From: Azospirillum baldaniorum
Lineage (GTDB): Bacteria; Pseudomonadota; Alphaproteobacteria; Azospirillales; Azospirillaceae
NCBI RefSeq assembly: GCF_003119195.2
Contig: NZ_CP022261.1
Location: 124,001-188,000, forward strand
Length of the DNA: 64,000 nt
Reading direction: 5' to 3'
Every line of letters begins with the position of its first letter. Positions within the stretch are counted from its first letter, which is position 1. Shown piece after piece: positions 32,661 to 39,910 of this stretch. A program made the translations under genes and the position numbers. The notes below the pieces were generated by a model. The model had not been told where the DNA came from and searched no databases. It was given only the letters and a program-made list of their open reading frames with translations.

Positions 32661-33206
32661 ATGGAGGATCAACCGGCACGGCCCTCGACGCCGAGGATCA
32701 GGGTACTGTCCGCCACCGACAGGGCGCTGCTGCTGGACTATCTACGGGCCGTCGCCCGGGACGAGCGCCCCTGTCCGGGTATGGCGACGCTTGCGGACGT
32801 CGTCGGTTGCGGCGAAACCCCGGTCGTGCGTTTCCTGCAAAGCCTCGAAGACGACGGCACCATCAAGGTCGAGCGCCGAGCAGGCGGGAGGCGCCGCTTG
32901 CGCATCGACGCTTGCTGGACCGCATGGAGTGGCGGGCGGATGCGTCGTGCCGCGTCCGTCACGGCACCGGTGTCCGATGGCATCGTCGATCAGGCGCGCC
33001 GCCACCTGATGAGCCGCGATCACACCATCGTCGGCGCCGGGCCCGGGCTGTTCAAGATCAACGGCCGTGTCCGTTCGCTGCCGGAAATGCTGGAGATGGC
33101 CAACCGCTCGCTCCTGAGTCTTGGGCGGTCACCTCTCGACGGCACAGCTCCTTGCGGCACCGGTGTCCATCCATCACCCGTCCGGCCGTCGATGGTGAGG
33201 CGATGA
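32661..33206 (+). CDS. Predicted winged-helix DNA-binding protein, unknown role
   Basis: The 181-residue product's N-terminal half reads as a winged helix (LLLDYLRAVARDERPCPGMA, ADVVGCGETPVVRFLQSLED, then DGTIKVERRAGGRRRLRI). It resembles plasmid or phage regulators that split control from a conserved wHTH. The C-terminal half (HTIVGAGPGLFKINGRVRSL, PEMLEMANRSL) is unassigned. ATG at 32661 has GAGGCG upstream. Its stop overlaps the next start (ATGA), so it is coupled to a small zinc-ribbon-like gene. No specific function can be named. Confidence 0.6.
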   Translation: MEDQPARPSTPRIRVLSATDRALLLDYLRAVARDERPCPGMATLADVVGCGETPVVRFLQSLEDDGTIKVERRAGGRRRLRIDACWTAWSGGRMRRAASVTAPVSDGIVDQARRHLMSRDHTIVGAGPGLFKINGRVRSLPEMLEMANRSLLSLGRSPLDGTAPCGTGVHPSPVRPSMVRR

Positions 33207-33487
33207 TCCCCTCGGTACCGGAAGCGCTCAGAAAGCAATTCGGCCTGCCATGCTACCGGCGGACCGGAATCGCGGTCGACTGGCCTCCTCTGCCAGGAGA
33301 GCGTTGTCCGAAGTGCGGCATGCTCGTGGCTCATCTTGCCGGTATCGCACGCCCCTGTGACTTGACCGCTGAGGAATGGTGGGCGATGGGCCGAGCCCGG
33401 CGGAGCGCCGCCCATCCCGACATCCGGAAGCAAGCCGGGCCTTCGTCCGGGGGCGGCCAGCATGATCATCATTCCTCTTGCGTGTAA
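33203..33487 (+). CDS. Small hypothetical protein with CPKCG motif
   Basis: The 94-residue protein overlaps the preceding gene by ATGA. It contains ERCPKCGMLVAHLAG, a CxxC knuckle, with a possible second ligand Cys in IARPCDLTAEEWWAMG and a His-rich end. Only one clear CxxC is present, so zinc binding is uncertain. The tight coupling to the winged-helix gene suggests a joint role in plasmid or phage-like control. Confidence 0.5.
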   Translation: MIPSVPEALRKQFGLPCYRRTGIAVDWPPLPGERCPKCGMLVAHLAGIARPCDLTAEEWWAMGRARRSAAHPDIRKQAGPSSGGGQHDHHSSCV

Positions 33488-33565
33488 GAGGTATGACTTG
33501 CCCAGAGTCATGCGCCATATGTTAGGGTATGATGAAGTGCTGTCGATTGACCGATGGAGATCGCG

Positions 33566-33751
33566 GTGAGGTTTATCACGGGTTTGTTCGGGAAGAAGCC
33601 GGAGGTCCAACTGAAGCCGATGAAGCGCTCCAGCGACGTGCCGTTGCCGCCCGTTCGCACCATCGTGGTGGACGGCAAGCGGCGCACCATCGTGCGCGAC
33701 GACGTATATCAGGACGCCATCAGGCTCAAGCACGACGACCGAGCTGCATGA
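33566..33751 (+). CDS. Small hypothetical protein, first gene of a two-gene operon
   Basis: The 61-residue basic protein (VRFITGLFGKKPEVQLKPMK, RSSDVPLPPVRTIVVDGKRR) is of unknown family. GTG at 33566 is chosen because TGGAG lies ~7 nt upstream; an ATG at 33554 is in frame without a clear ribosome-binding site. Its stop overlaps the ATG of the next gene (ATGA). The coupling is the main support that it is real. Confidence 0.5.
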   Translation: MRFITGLFGKKPEVQLKPMKRSSDVPLPPVRTIVVDGKRRTIVRDDVYQDAIRLKHDDRAA

Positions 33752-34296
33752 CCGACCGGACTACGCCGGCGCCGGATCACCCGACGCCGGCATACCAGGA
33801 CGGCTCGCCGGCCGCTACCCCGCCCAACACGTTCAGCCAAGCCTTTCGGAACTTCGTGGGGGATAACCCGAAGGACATCGAAGGGCTGCTCGCGTATGCT
33901 CTCTATAAACAGAGCATCACCGAGGATCGCGAGCGCGGTCTCCCGGTTCAGCCGGGCGCATCGCGCAACCCGGGCTCGAACACCATTGACAATCTGCGCC
34001 GCGCTGCGCGGACGCTGTTGCAGGAGTACAGCTCCAAGATCCTCGAAGCAGAAAAGCCCGGTCTGCAGCGCACGGCGATCTGGGCGAAGCTGGACGAGGT
34101 GTCGGGCAACCTGGCGACGCTGCAGACCAACATCATCACCCATGTCGAAAGACGCACGCGGACCTGGGCGGGAGTGAAGGCCAGCGTGTACGGCTGGTTC
34201 CTCTCGATCGCCCTGACGATCCTCATCGTGGTCGGTTTCAGCACTCCCAATCCGGTCAACCGGATTATCGATTGGTTAAAAGCCCTGATGTCCTAA
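33748..34296 (+). CDS. Hypothetical membrane-anchored protein
   Basis: The 182-residue protein of unknown family has a Pro/Thr-rich N-terminus, a helical middle (SQAFRNFVGDNPKDIEGLLA, LRRAARTLLQEYSSKILEAE) and one C-terminal transmembrane helix (WFLSIALTILIVVGF) near 150-168, followed by a short tail. The layout, helical domain then tail anchor, resembles small membrane effectors or anchors, but no homology is recognised. It is translationally coupled to the small basic protein upstream. Confidence 0.6.
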   Translation: MTDRTTPAPDHPTPAYQDGSPAATPPNTFSQAFRNFVGDNPKDIEGLLAYALYKQSITEDRERGLPVQPGASRNPGSNTIDNLRRAARTLLQEYSSKILEAEKPGLQRTAIWAKLDEVSGNLATLQTNIITHVERRTRTWAGVKASVYGWFLSIALTILIVVGFSTPNPVNRIIDWLKALMS

Positions 34297-34492
34297 ATTT
34301 CGGACCTGCGACGTCGGCCCTGATTTCAGCCGTGTCCGTGTGCCGCTCGGCGCCGACCGGCCGATGATCCGGGGGAACCGCTCAGCTCAGCGCCCGGCGC
34401 ATTGTGGAGCGCATTGGCGCGCAGCCGAATGCGGTTGACCGAGATCCTGAAGGGCGAGGTACTGCCATGAGGCGCAGATCCATACACCCCGC

Positions 34493-35122
34493 TTAACGGG
34501 CCGCACCGGGCGTGGTCCCGTCGGCGCGGGCTGCGGGAATGGCCGCGTCTCCGAACAGCTGCCGGCGTCTCCTTTCCAGCAGATCCTGATAGGCTTCCTT
34601 GATCCCCGGTGTGGCGCTGTTGTAGCGGCCGAGGGCGTCGTGCCGATCACCTTTGGCCGCCCGCCGTTTCTCGACGAGCAGCCAGCCGGCGACATGCGCG
34701 TTCAGGCACCCGTCGTTCGTCACCCGGCGCATGGCCTCCTCCGGTGTCGTGCCGAAGAGCTTGGCGAGGGCTGGGCCGTTCCCGGTGTTGATCTGAAACG
34801 GTCCACAGTCCCACGACGTGATCTTCCCTGTCTTCCGGTCCTTGTTGGGAACGCACTCGCCGACGCGGCCGCGCTCGGCGCCAAAGAGCGTGTAGAGGTC
34901 CTGCTCCACCAGGAAAGGGGGATCGCCGAGCAGCGGCGCGTAGGTGAATGCAACGGCGGCAATGCAGGCGGCGGTCAAGGGCACCATGACACGTCGGGTC
35001 CGGGATGGTGAGGTGGCTTTGTCGACCATGCCCGTCATTGCAGTCGCCAATCGAGCCCCAGCAACTGGTTGAGGGCACTGCACGAAACTGCGCAAACTGT
35101 CCGGGATGTGAAGACGTGGCAT
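34493..35122 (-). CDS. VirB1/TrbN-like lytic transglycosylase-type protein
   Basis: The 209-residue product has a hydrophobic N-terminal segment (VMVPLTAACIAAVAFTYAPL). The middle resembles conjugation-associated muramidases: ERGRVGECVPNKDRKTGKIT, then WDCGPFQINTGNGPALAKLF and AHVAGWLLVEKRR, ending with HDALGRYNSATPGIKEAYQD. Such proteins locally open peptidoglycan for a type IV secretion channel. The start is uncertain: ATGs at 35122, 35038 or 35029 are possible, and the segment before the signal region is a repeated sequence found elsewhere in the window, so a later start is likely. No other mating-pair genes are adjacent. Confidence 0.65.
   Translation of the reverse strand: MPRLHIPDSLRSFVQCPQPVAGARLATAMTGMVDKATSPSRTRRVMVPLTAACIAAVAFTYAPLLGDPPFLVEQDLYTLFGAERGRVGECVPNKDRKTGKITSWDCGPFQINTGNGPALAKLFGTTPEEAMRRVTNDGCLNAHVAGWLLVEKRRAAKGDRHDALGRYNSATPGIKEAYQDLLERRRRQLFGDAAIPAARADGTTPGAAR
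34953..35062. repeat. 110-bp repeat, copy A (5' end of the VirB1-like gene)
   Basis: Recurs in the same orientation at 38823-38933 with a handful of substitutions and one inserted base. The second copy lacks the rest of the gene, so it is a duplicated scrap. Confidence 0.88.
35075..35122. repeat. 48-bp repeat found in three places
   Basis: On the - strand this reads ATGCCACGTCTTCACATCCC and onward to TTTCGTGCAGTG. An almost identical copy lies on the + strand at 36039-36086, and its end (TTTCGTGCAGTGCCCTCAAC) recurs at 38783-38802 on the + strand. The changing orientation suggests the end of a mobile element. Confidence 0.75.
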
Positions 35123-35188
35123 GAACTTAAGCTCAGCTACGCGTTATCGTCCCCCTGCTGAGTAGCAAAAACGGTGGCTTAGGCGGAC

Positions 35189-35216
35189 CGTGCCGGAACC
35201 GCTCGGTTCTGGCACG
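35189..35216. other. Long-stem hairpin downstream of BrnTA
   Basis: CGTGCCGGAACC-GCTC-GGTTCTGGCACG forms a near-perfect 12-bp stem with one mismatch and a 4-nt loop. It lies just beyond the BrnTA terminator on the - strand and could be a second processing or termination element. Confidence 0.45.
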
Positions 35217-35239
35217 AAAAAGGCCGCCCGAAGGCGGCC
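35217..35239 (-). terminator. Intrinsic terminator of the BrnTA operon
   Basis: On the - strand GGCCGCC-TTCG-GGCGGCC followed by TTTTT: a 7-bp GC stem with a TTCG tetraloop and a U tract, 26 bp past the antitoxin stop. A textbook rho-independent terminator. Confidence 0.88.
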
Positions 35240-35264
35240 TGGTCAGTAGGGTTGGGAAGGGCGG

Positions 35265-35642
35265 TCAGGCGGCGACGGCGCGCACCGCGTCTGCCACCAT
35301 GTCGGGGGCTTGGTCGATCAGCAGCAGCAGCACGCGGGCCTGCGCGTCGGGCTGCTTGCGCCCCTGCTCCCAATCGCGCACCGCGCCAATCGAGAACCCG
35401 AAGCGGGCGGCGAATTCGGCCTGGGTCAGATCGAGCTTGCCGCGGATTGCCCGCACAGCCACGCCACCGGGCGGGTGCACCACGCGCAGCGCTTCCGGCG
35501 GCGCGTTGCCGAGGTCCACGGCGTCGGGGTTGGCGGCGATCTGGCGCGCAATGTCGTCGTCGGTCATGGCGTCGATGGCTTTCCAGTCCACCGCCGCCAG
35601 GGCGGCCTGGGCCGCCGGTGAGAGCTTGGTCGTGTCAGCCAT
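35265..35642 (-). CDS. brnA: BrnA-type antitoxin (helix-turn-helix)
   Basis: The 125-residue protein has an N-terminal acidic region (AIDAMTDDDIARQIAANPDA) and a C-terminal Xre-like helix-turn-helix (LDLTQAEFAARFGFSIGAVR, DWEQGRKQPDAQARVLLLLI). This matches antitoxins paired with BrnT-like toxins. Its start overlaps the toxin's end by 8 bp on the same strand, the usual toxin-first order. Family antitoxins neutralise BrnT and autorepress the operon; palindromes upstream of the toxin gene are the likely operators. The helix-turn-helix rather than ribbon-helix-helix fold means the strict BrnA name is approximate. Confidence 0.85.
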   Translation of the reverse strand: MADTTKLSPAAQAALAAVDWKAIDAMTDDDIARQIAANPDAVDLGNAPPEALRVVHPPGGVAVRAIRGKLDLTQAEFAARFGFSIGAVRDWEQGRKQPDAQARVLLLLIDQAPDMVADAVRAVAA

Positions 35643-35904
35643 AGCGGCGTTCCTCGCGTTTGTTGGCCTTGCGGAAAGAGATGATCCAGCGGGTGCGCCC
35701 TTCATCCCGCCACGTGAACACGCACTGGAACAGGCGGCCGTTGATGCGGCCATAAGCCTGGATGCGGACTTCGCCATATCCGCGGCGGGTGTCCGTCACC
35801 TCCTGCACCGGGCCGGTGAAGAGGACTTCCGCCAGTTCGAACGGCAAGCCGTGGTTGGCGAGGTTCAGGGCGGCTTTGGCGGGGTTCCAGCGGTGCGTGA
35901 TCAT
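35635..35904 (-). CDS. brnT: BrnT-family ribonuclease toxin
   Basis: The 89-residue product begins ITHRWNPAKAALNLANHGLP, then FELAEVLFTGPVQEV, and ends with TRWIISFRKANKREERRYG, the BrnT/RelE-fold pattern (WDPAKA..N..KHG.....A and RIISaRkA...Er..Y). It cleaves RNA when unneutralised. ATG at 35904 is chosen over in-frame upstream starts because it begins the family sequence. The operon has palindromic operators just upstream and a strong terminator downstream, so the module looks intact. Confidence 0.9.
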   Translation of the reverse strand: MITHRWNPAKAALNLANHGLPFELAEVLFTGPVQEVTDTRRGYGEVRIQAYGRINGRLFQCVFTWRDEGRTRWIISFRKANKREERRYG

Positions 35905-35915
35905 GAGAGGCAATA

Positions 35916-35964
35916 TACGGCTGAGCCGTAGTTGCATCAAGGAGAAAGTACGACTTGGCCGTAC
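35916..35964. promoter_or_regulatory. Palindromic operators upstream of BrnTA
   Basis: A perfect palindrome TACGGCTGAGCCGTA (35916-35930) lies 12 bp before the toxin ATG, and a related imperfect one, GTACGACTTGGCCGTAC, lies at 35948-35964. The shared GCCGTA half-sites and position fit autorepression by the antitoxin. Confidence 0.7.
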
Positions 35965-36213
35965 TTCCTGTGCACACCGGAACCGGACCTCTGACCCGTC
36001 GTGAAAACGAGCGCTAAAGCGCGGCGGAGCTCACGTTCATGCCACGTCTTCACATCCCGGACAATTTGCGCAGTTTCGTGCAGTGACCCCTACAGAAAGA
36101 GTTTGCAACAGAGCTCTTCGGAACGCCCTTATTGCTGGCCAGCTCAGATCGGCTTCCCCTGGCGCGGATCGGCGATGGCCTGTGGGTGGCCGAAGCGGTG
36201 GAACAGGATGGCC

Positions 36214-38196
36214 CTATCCGACGAAGAAGTAGTCGGTTCCCTCGGCCATACCGCTCGTTGCGTTGACCGTTACGCTGCCGGTGGCCCAGGTAAAGACGGT
36301 GTTGCTGGCACTCATGGTTACGGCGACGTCGGCGGCGGTCAAATTCTTGAAGACCAGGCTATCGCCGGTCTCGAACCCAGTCACCGTGTCCTTGCCGTCG
36401 CCTGGCCAGAACCCAAACACGTCCACCCCGGCCCCGCCGTTGAGCAGGTCATCACCCTTCTCGCCGACGATGAGATCGTCGTCGTCACCACCGTTCAGCG
36501 TGTCGGCGCCCAGGCCGCCCCAGAGCTGGTCAGCCCCCCCGTCGCCCCAGACCTGGTCGTTCCCGGAGTCCGCGTAGATGATGTCGGCTCCCGCACCGCC
36601 ATGAATCTTGTCCTGCCCTTGGCCGCCGCGGATCAGGTCGTATCCCGTGCCGCCCTGAATCACGTCGTTGCCGTCACCGCCCGATACGAAGTCGTCCCCG
36701 CCCTTGCCGTCAACCGTGTCGTTGCCGCCGCCTGCCAGGATGCCGTCGGCGTTGCCGGTGCCGGTCAGGCTGGGGTCGTTCCCCGCCGTGCCGTTGATCA
36801 TGTTCGCCCCCGGAGGCGCTTTGGTGGGCGGGTTCGGGTCGGGCACGAAGGGAGCGTTGGCAGAAGGGTCTTTCGGCGTCGCGATCGTCTGGTCGGCGAA
36901 GGACAGGAACTCGACCCCCGACAGAACGTCCACGTTCCCGGCGTCGGATTTGTAACTGACGGTCGTCTCGGTGCCAGTGGTCTTGATCTCATACGCGGAG
37001 AGGTTGTCCGAAAACACCGCATAATCCGTGCCGAAGCCGCCGTTCAGGACGTCCTTGCCGGGATCGCCCTGCAGGCGGTCGTTGCCGTCGCCGCCGCTGA
37101 GGGTGTCGGCACCGATGCCACCCTTGAGGAAATTGTCCTTGGTGTCGCCGGTGAGTGCATCGTCGCCGAGCCCGCCCCAGATGTCCTCGATGTTGACCAG
37201 GATATCCTCGTCAACACCGCCCACTTTCGCCGTGACGAACCCGGCCGTCATCGGCCCCGACAGGTTGACGGTCACAGCCGCCTCCTCGCCTTCATAAGAG
37301 GCAACGTCCTTGCCGGCCCCGCCGTCCAGCAGGTCCTTGCCCTTGCCGCCCACGAGGGTGTCCTCGTTGGCGCCGCCGAACAGCCAGTCGTCGCCCTCTT
37401 CACCCTTCAGGAGATCGAACCCGGTGCCGCCCGCCAGCACGTCGCGGCCGAGCCCCCCGAAGAGACCGTCGTTGCCGCCATAACCGAACAGCAGGTTGTT
37501 GTCGGCGTTGCCCGTGAGGCCGTTGTCGTTCCCGTCGCCCTCGGTGACCGATTGCAGGCTCGGCATGGCGTAGGTGAGGCTGGTGTGGATGGGCAGGTGG
37601 TTGGGCGTGTGGACGATGTAGAACTCGCCGCCCTGCGCCAGTCCCTGGTTCACCGAGTAGGGAAACTGGTGAACCCCCAGGTTCTGGAACTGTGCCGTTT
37701 CGCCCGCGCCGAGCGTTCCATTGGCGTACAACTCGTCCGCACCGGTCAGCCCGTGCGGGCCGCCGGGGACGATGCCCTTGGTGCTGTTGCCGCCACCGAT
37801 GACGGTGAAGGGGCCGAGCGTCGGGGTGGTCCAGTTCGGCGTCGCGGGTTCTTTTTCGTGGAAGTGGGCGAACGGCGGATGGACGCCGTCGGCGGCGACG
37901 TGGTTGCTGGAGACCAGGCTGGTCTGCATGCCGGTCCATTCCTTGCCCGTCCCATTGATCACGGTGGGGTTGGCATAGACGTACAGGTGCTGCGCGTTGG
38001 TGGCGAGTTGGGAGACTTTCACCGCGACGGGGGCCATATCGTCGAATGTCGCTGTGTAGGCGACCTGTTCCTTGTTGTCCTTCTGGACGTTCATCAGCAT
38101 CAGGCCGCTCACGTCCGGCGATTTGTCGACGAACTGCCAGGCACCGCCCTGGAGGTTGGCTGTTTCGGTGGTCTGCGGCGTTGCTCCATGCGACAT
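36214..38196 (-). CDS. RTX-type calcium-binding protein, 660 residues
   Basis: The N-terminal ~210 residues (MSHGATPQTTETANLQGGAW, HFHEKEPATPNWTTPTLGPF, VNQGLAQGGEFYIVHTPNHL) are unlike RTX sequence and could be an enzymatic or binding domain of unknown type. From ~215 there are about seven blocks of haemolysin-type nonapeptides (e.g. LFGYGGNDGLFGGLGRDVLAG, LNGGDDDDLIVGEKGDDLLN) split by a Pro-rich linker near 440, and a C-terminal region (YFFVG) of type I secretion signal style. ATG at 38196 has GGAGGAG 8 nt upstream. It has no dedicated exporter nearby; the type I system at 1267-4369 is the only one in the window. Confidence 0.88.
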   Translation of the reverse strand: MSHGATPQTTETANLQGGAWQFVDKSPDVSGLMLMNVQKDNKEQVAYTATFDDMAPVAVKVSQLATNAQHLYVYANPTVINGTGKEWTGMQTSLVSSNHVAADGVHPPFAHFHEKEPATPNWTTPTLGPFTVIGGGNSTKGIVPGGPHGLTGADELYANGTLGAGETAQFQNLGVHQFPYSVNQGLAQGGEFYIVHTPNHLPIHTSLTYAMPSLQSVTEGDGNDNGLTGNADNNLLFGYGGNDGLFGGLGRDVLAGGTGFDLLKGEEGDDWLFGGANEDTLVGGKGKDLLDGGAGKDVASYEGEEAAVTVNLSGPMTAGFVTAKVGGVDEDILVNIEDIWGGLGDDALTGDTKDNFLKGGIGADTLSGGDGNDRLQGDPGKDVLNGGFGTDYAVFSDNLSAYEIKTTGTETTVSYKSDAGNVDVLSGVEFLSFADQTIATPKDPSANAPFVPDPNPPTKAPPGANMINGTAGNDPSLTGTGNADGILAGGGNDTVDGKGGDDFVSGGDGNDVIQGGTGYDLIRGGQGQDKIHGGAGADIIYADSGNDQVWGDGGADQLWGGLGADTLNGGDDDDLIVGEKGDDLLNGGAGVDVFGFWPGDGKDTVTGFETGDSLVFKNLTAADVAVTMSASNTVFTWATGSVTVNATSGMAEGTDYFFVG

Positions 38197-38636
38197 GGGG
38201 TCTCCTCCGGGTGGATTGTCTCGACCAAGGAGCGCCGCGGCAGGCTCAAGCCCGTCACCATGGAGTGCTCCGGTTGGCCGGGGACTCGCGAGCATGGCTG
38301 CAATGATGTGGGCGTCGATGTGAAGCGCGCCATTGCATCGCCAAAATTCCGCCGTGGCGCGCGGGTCCTGCCGGCCGCGGTGACAACGATCCGGAAGGGG
38401 ATGCGGCGCCCGTCCAGCAGACGCCCGTTCCGTGCGTCTCGACATGGTCAGGAGGATGACGGGCTGAGATACGATGTCTCTGGTCGGAACAACACCGCCT
38501 TTGCGAAGATGGCCGCTTGCGAAGGTTCTGGGCGGTAGCTGCGAGGTGAAACTCGTCGCAGGTCCCGTTCGGTCCCTTCAGTCGCAGCCGGTCGAGCCCC
38601 TTGGGCGTGAAGAGGTCGCTCCATGAGGGCGACATG

Positions 38637-38696
38637 CTCAAAATGCCGCCGCCGATCCTCCGATGGCTCGTCGACGTCGCCTGCTACGCGCCGTAA
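38637..38696 (+). pseudogene. C-terminal scrap of the IS701/IS4-like transposase
   Basis: The frame reads MLKMPPPILRWLVDVACYAP then stop, versus MLQTPPPFLRRLVDIACYAP then stop at the end of the transposase at 27670-28731. Only the last 20 codons remain. Confidence 0.75.
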
Positions 38697-38822
38697 TCCT
38701 AATCATCCCGCACCACGGCTGAACTTGTGAACCGATTCCCAACAGAGGCGGCAATCCCATAACGCGCAAAGTCGAAGCGCACTTTCGTGCAGTGCCCTCA
38801 ACCAGCTGCCAAGGCTCGATTG

Positions 38823-38933
38823 ACGGCGGCAATGCAGGCGGCGGTCAAGGGCACCATGACACGTCGGGGTCCCGGATGGTGAGGTGGCTTCGTCGACCAT
38901 GCCCGTCATTGCGGTCGCCAATCGAGCCCCAGC
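38823..38933. repeat. 110-bp repeat, copy B
   Basis: Second copy of 34953-35062 with small differences. It lies immediately left of the palindrome array. Confidence 0.88.
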
Positions 38934-38990
38934 GGTTGGTTTGGATGCCTCGCCGGGCGTCGCTCGGCAAAAATGCCCGGTTCCGAACAC

Positions 38991-39224
38991 TGGGCGCCCA
39001 ATGCCAACCCACTGACCGAAAACAGTTTTCCCGATTTGAATCCTATGCTTTGGCGCCCAGTGGGCGCCCAGCTCAAAAATTTGGGCGCCCAAAGGTAACC
39101 GTATGATCGGAAACGGCTTTTCCGATCTTAGCCGGATGCTTGGGCGCCCAACGCGTTTTGTTGGGCGCCCAGTGGGCGCCCACGTCCAAATGCTGGGCGC
39201 CCAAATCGAAAAATTGGGCGCCCA
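38991..39224. repeat. Helically phased palindrome array, left block
   Basis: Eight exact copies of the palindrome TGGGCGCCCA start at 38991, 39061, 39082, 39141, 39162, 39173, 39194 and 39215, plus one 9-nt variant at 39051. Start-to-start steps are ~60, ~10, 21, 59, 21, 11, 21 and 21 bp. The 49-bp spacers carry a conserved core (TGA-C-GAAAC...TTTCCG) including the inverted repeat GATCGGAAA / TTTCCGATC at 39106-39128. Non-coding in both strands. The layout recurs at 39911-40165. Confidence 0.9.
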
Positions 39225-39910
39225 GTTACGAAGAGGGACGGGGTGGGGGAGGGGCCGCAGGCGGAGAAACGTTCCGTCGCCGACCCGTGTCGGGAGATCC
39301 AGGCGCCCATTGGGCGCCCTGCATTCCGCCCTTGTGTCGGCTCCGGGCGAGGCGGGCGCCCGCAGTCGTTCCGCGACGCCGCCAGGGGTGCTTTTCGCCC
39401 GGAACGCTTCCATCCCCGTCCGCCCGGAAACCCTGAAGATGGAACTGCCGCACTGCCCGGGCCGGGCCGCCGGCTGCCCCGGGCGTTCGGCCACTTCCGC
39501 TATCCTGGGCTGTGCGGCATCGCCTTGCCCTCCGGTCCGCCGTCCCGGTGTGCGGCTTTCCCGTCCGCCCGGCACGCCACCGGCTCCCCGACATGGCTCG
39601 TTGGAAAGCCTGATCCGTTCCTGTGGACGTCCGGCGGACGTCCGGCGGACGTCCTCAACCGTCCGGCTGGGTGCACTCAGCGCCTTCCGCTTCCGCCGCT
39701 CGCGCCGAGGGGAGGCCTTCGCCGCCCCGTGTTCGCGCTGGGGTTGTCGCAGGGACGCCCCGGCGACCTGCTCTCCCTCCCCCGGTCCGACGGCGTGGCC
39801 AAGGCGGGCGCCCGTTTCCCCCATCCATCCCCAAGGCGGGCGCCTTCCCTTGGTCGCAGAGCCTTAAAAAGCCTTCCGTGCGTGGAGGCCGGGCGCTCGA
39901 CCGGCGACAG
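39225..39910. other. Gene-free centre between the two palindrome blocks
   Basis: About 690 bp of GC-rich sequence with no protein-like reading frame on either strand; the long open frames here code for Pro/Arg/Gly-rich shadows. It contains a single looser palindrome pair near 39302-39320 (GGCGCCCATTGGGCGCC) and the GGACGTCC triplet at 39625. The function is unknown; it could be an origin core or transcribed RNA. Confidence 0.5.
39625..39657. repeat. Three GGACGTCC palindromes at 11-bp spacing
   Basis: The unit GGACGTCCGGC repeats at 39625 and 39636, and GGACGTCC again at 39647. Each 8-bp palindrome is thus one helical turn from the next. It lies close to the midpoint between the two TGGGCGCCCA blocks. 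Confidence 0.85.

Larger units (their letters stand above)
38197..38990. other. Gene-free stretch with duplicated scraps
   Basis: Upstream of the RTX gene no intact gene is supported. It contains the leader of that gene, a 20-residue transposase tail (38637-38696), a 20-bp piece of the triplicated repeat (38783-38802) and the second copy of the VirB1-like gene's 5' end (38823-38933). Open frames across it are shadows of GC-rich sequence. Confidence 0.6.

Noticed and set aside
34297-34492. Short gene after the tail-anchored protein
   Set aside because: No frame has start signals or family features; sequence appears to be spacer.
38703-39824. 373-residue - strand and 254-285-residue + strand frames across the palindrome locus
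   Set aside because: Translations are low-complexity (repeated GAQ, GRP, WAP from the palindrome) with no family resemblance; they arise from stop-poor GC-rich repeats.
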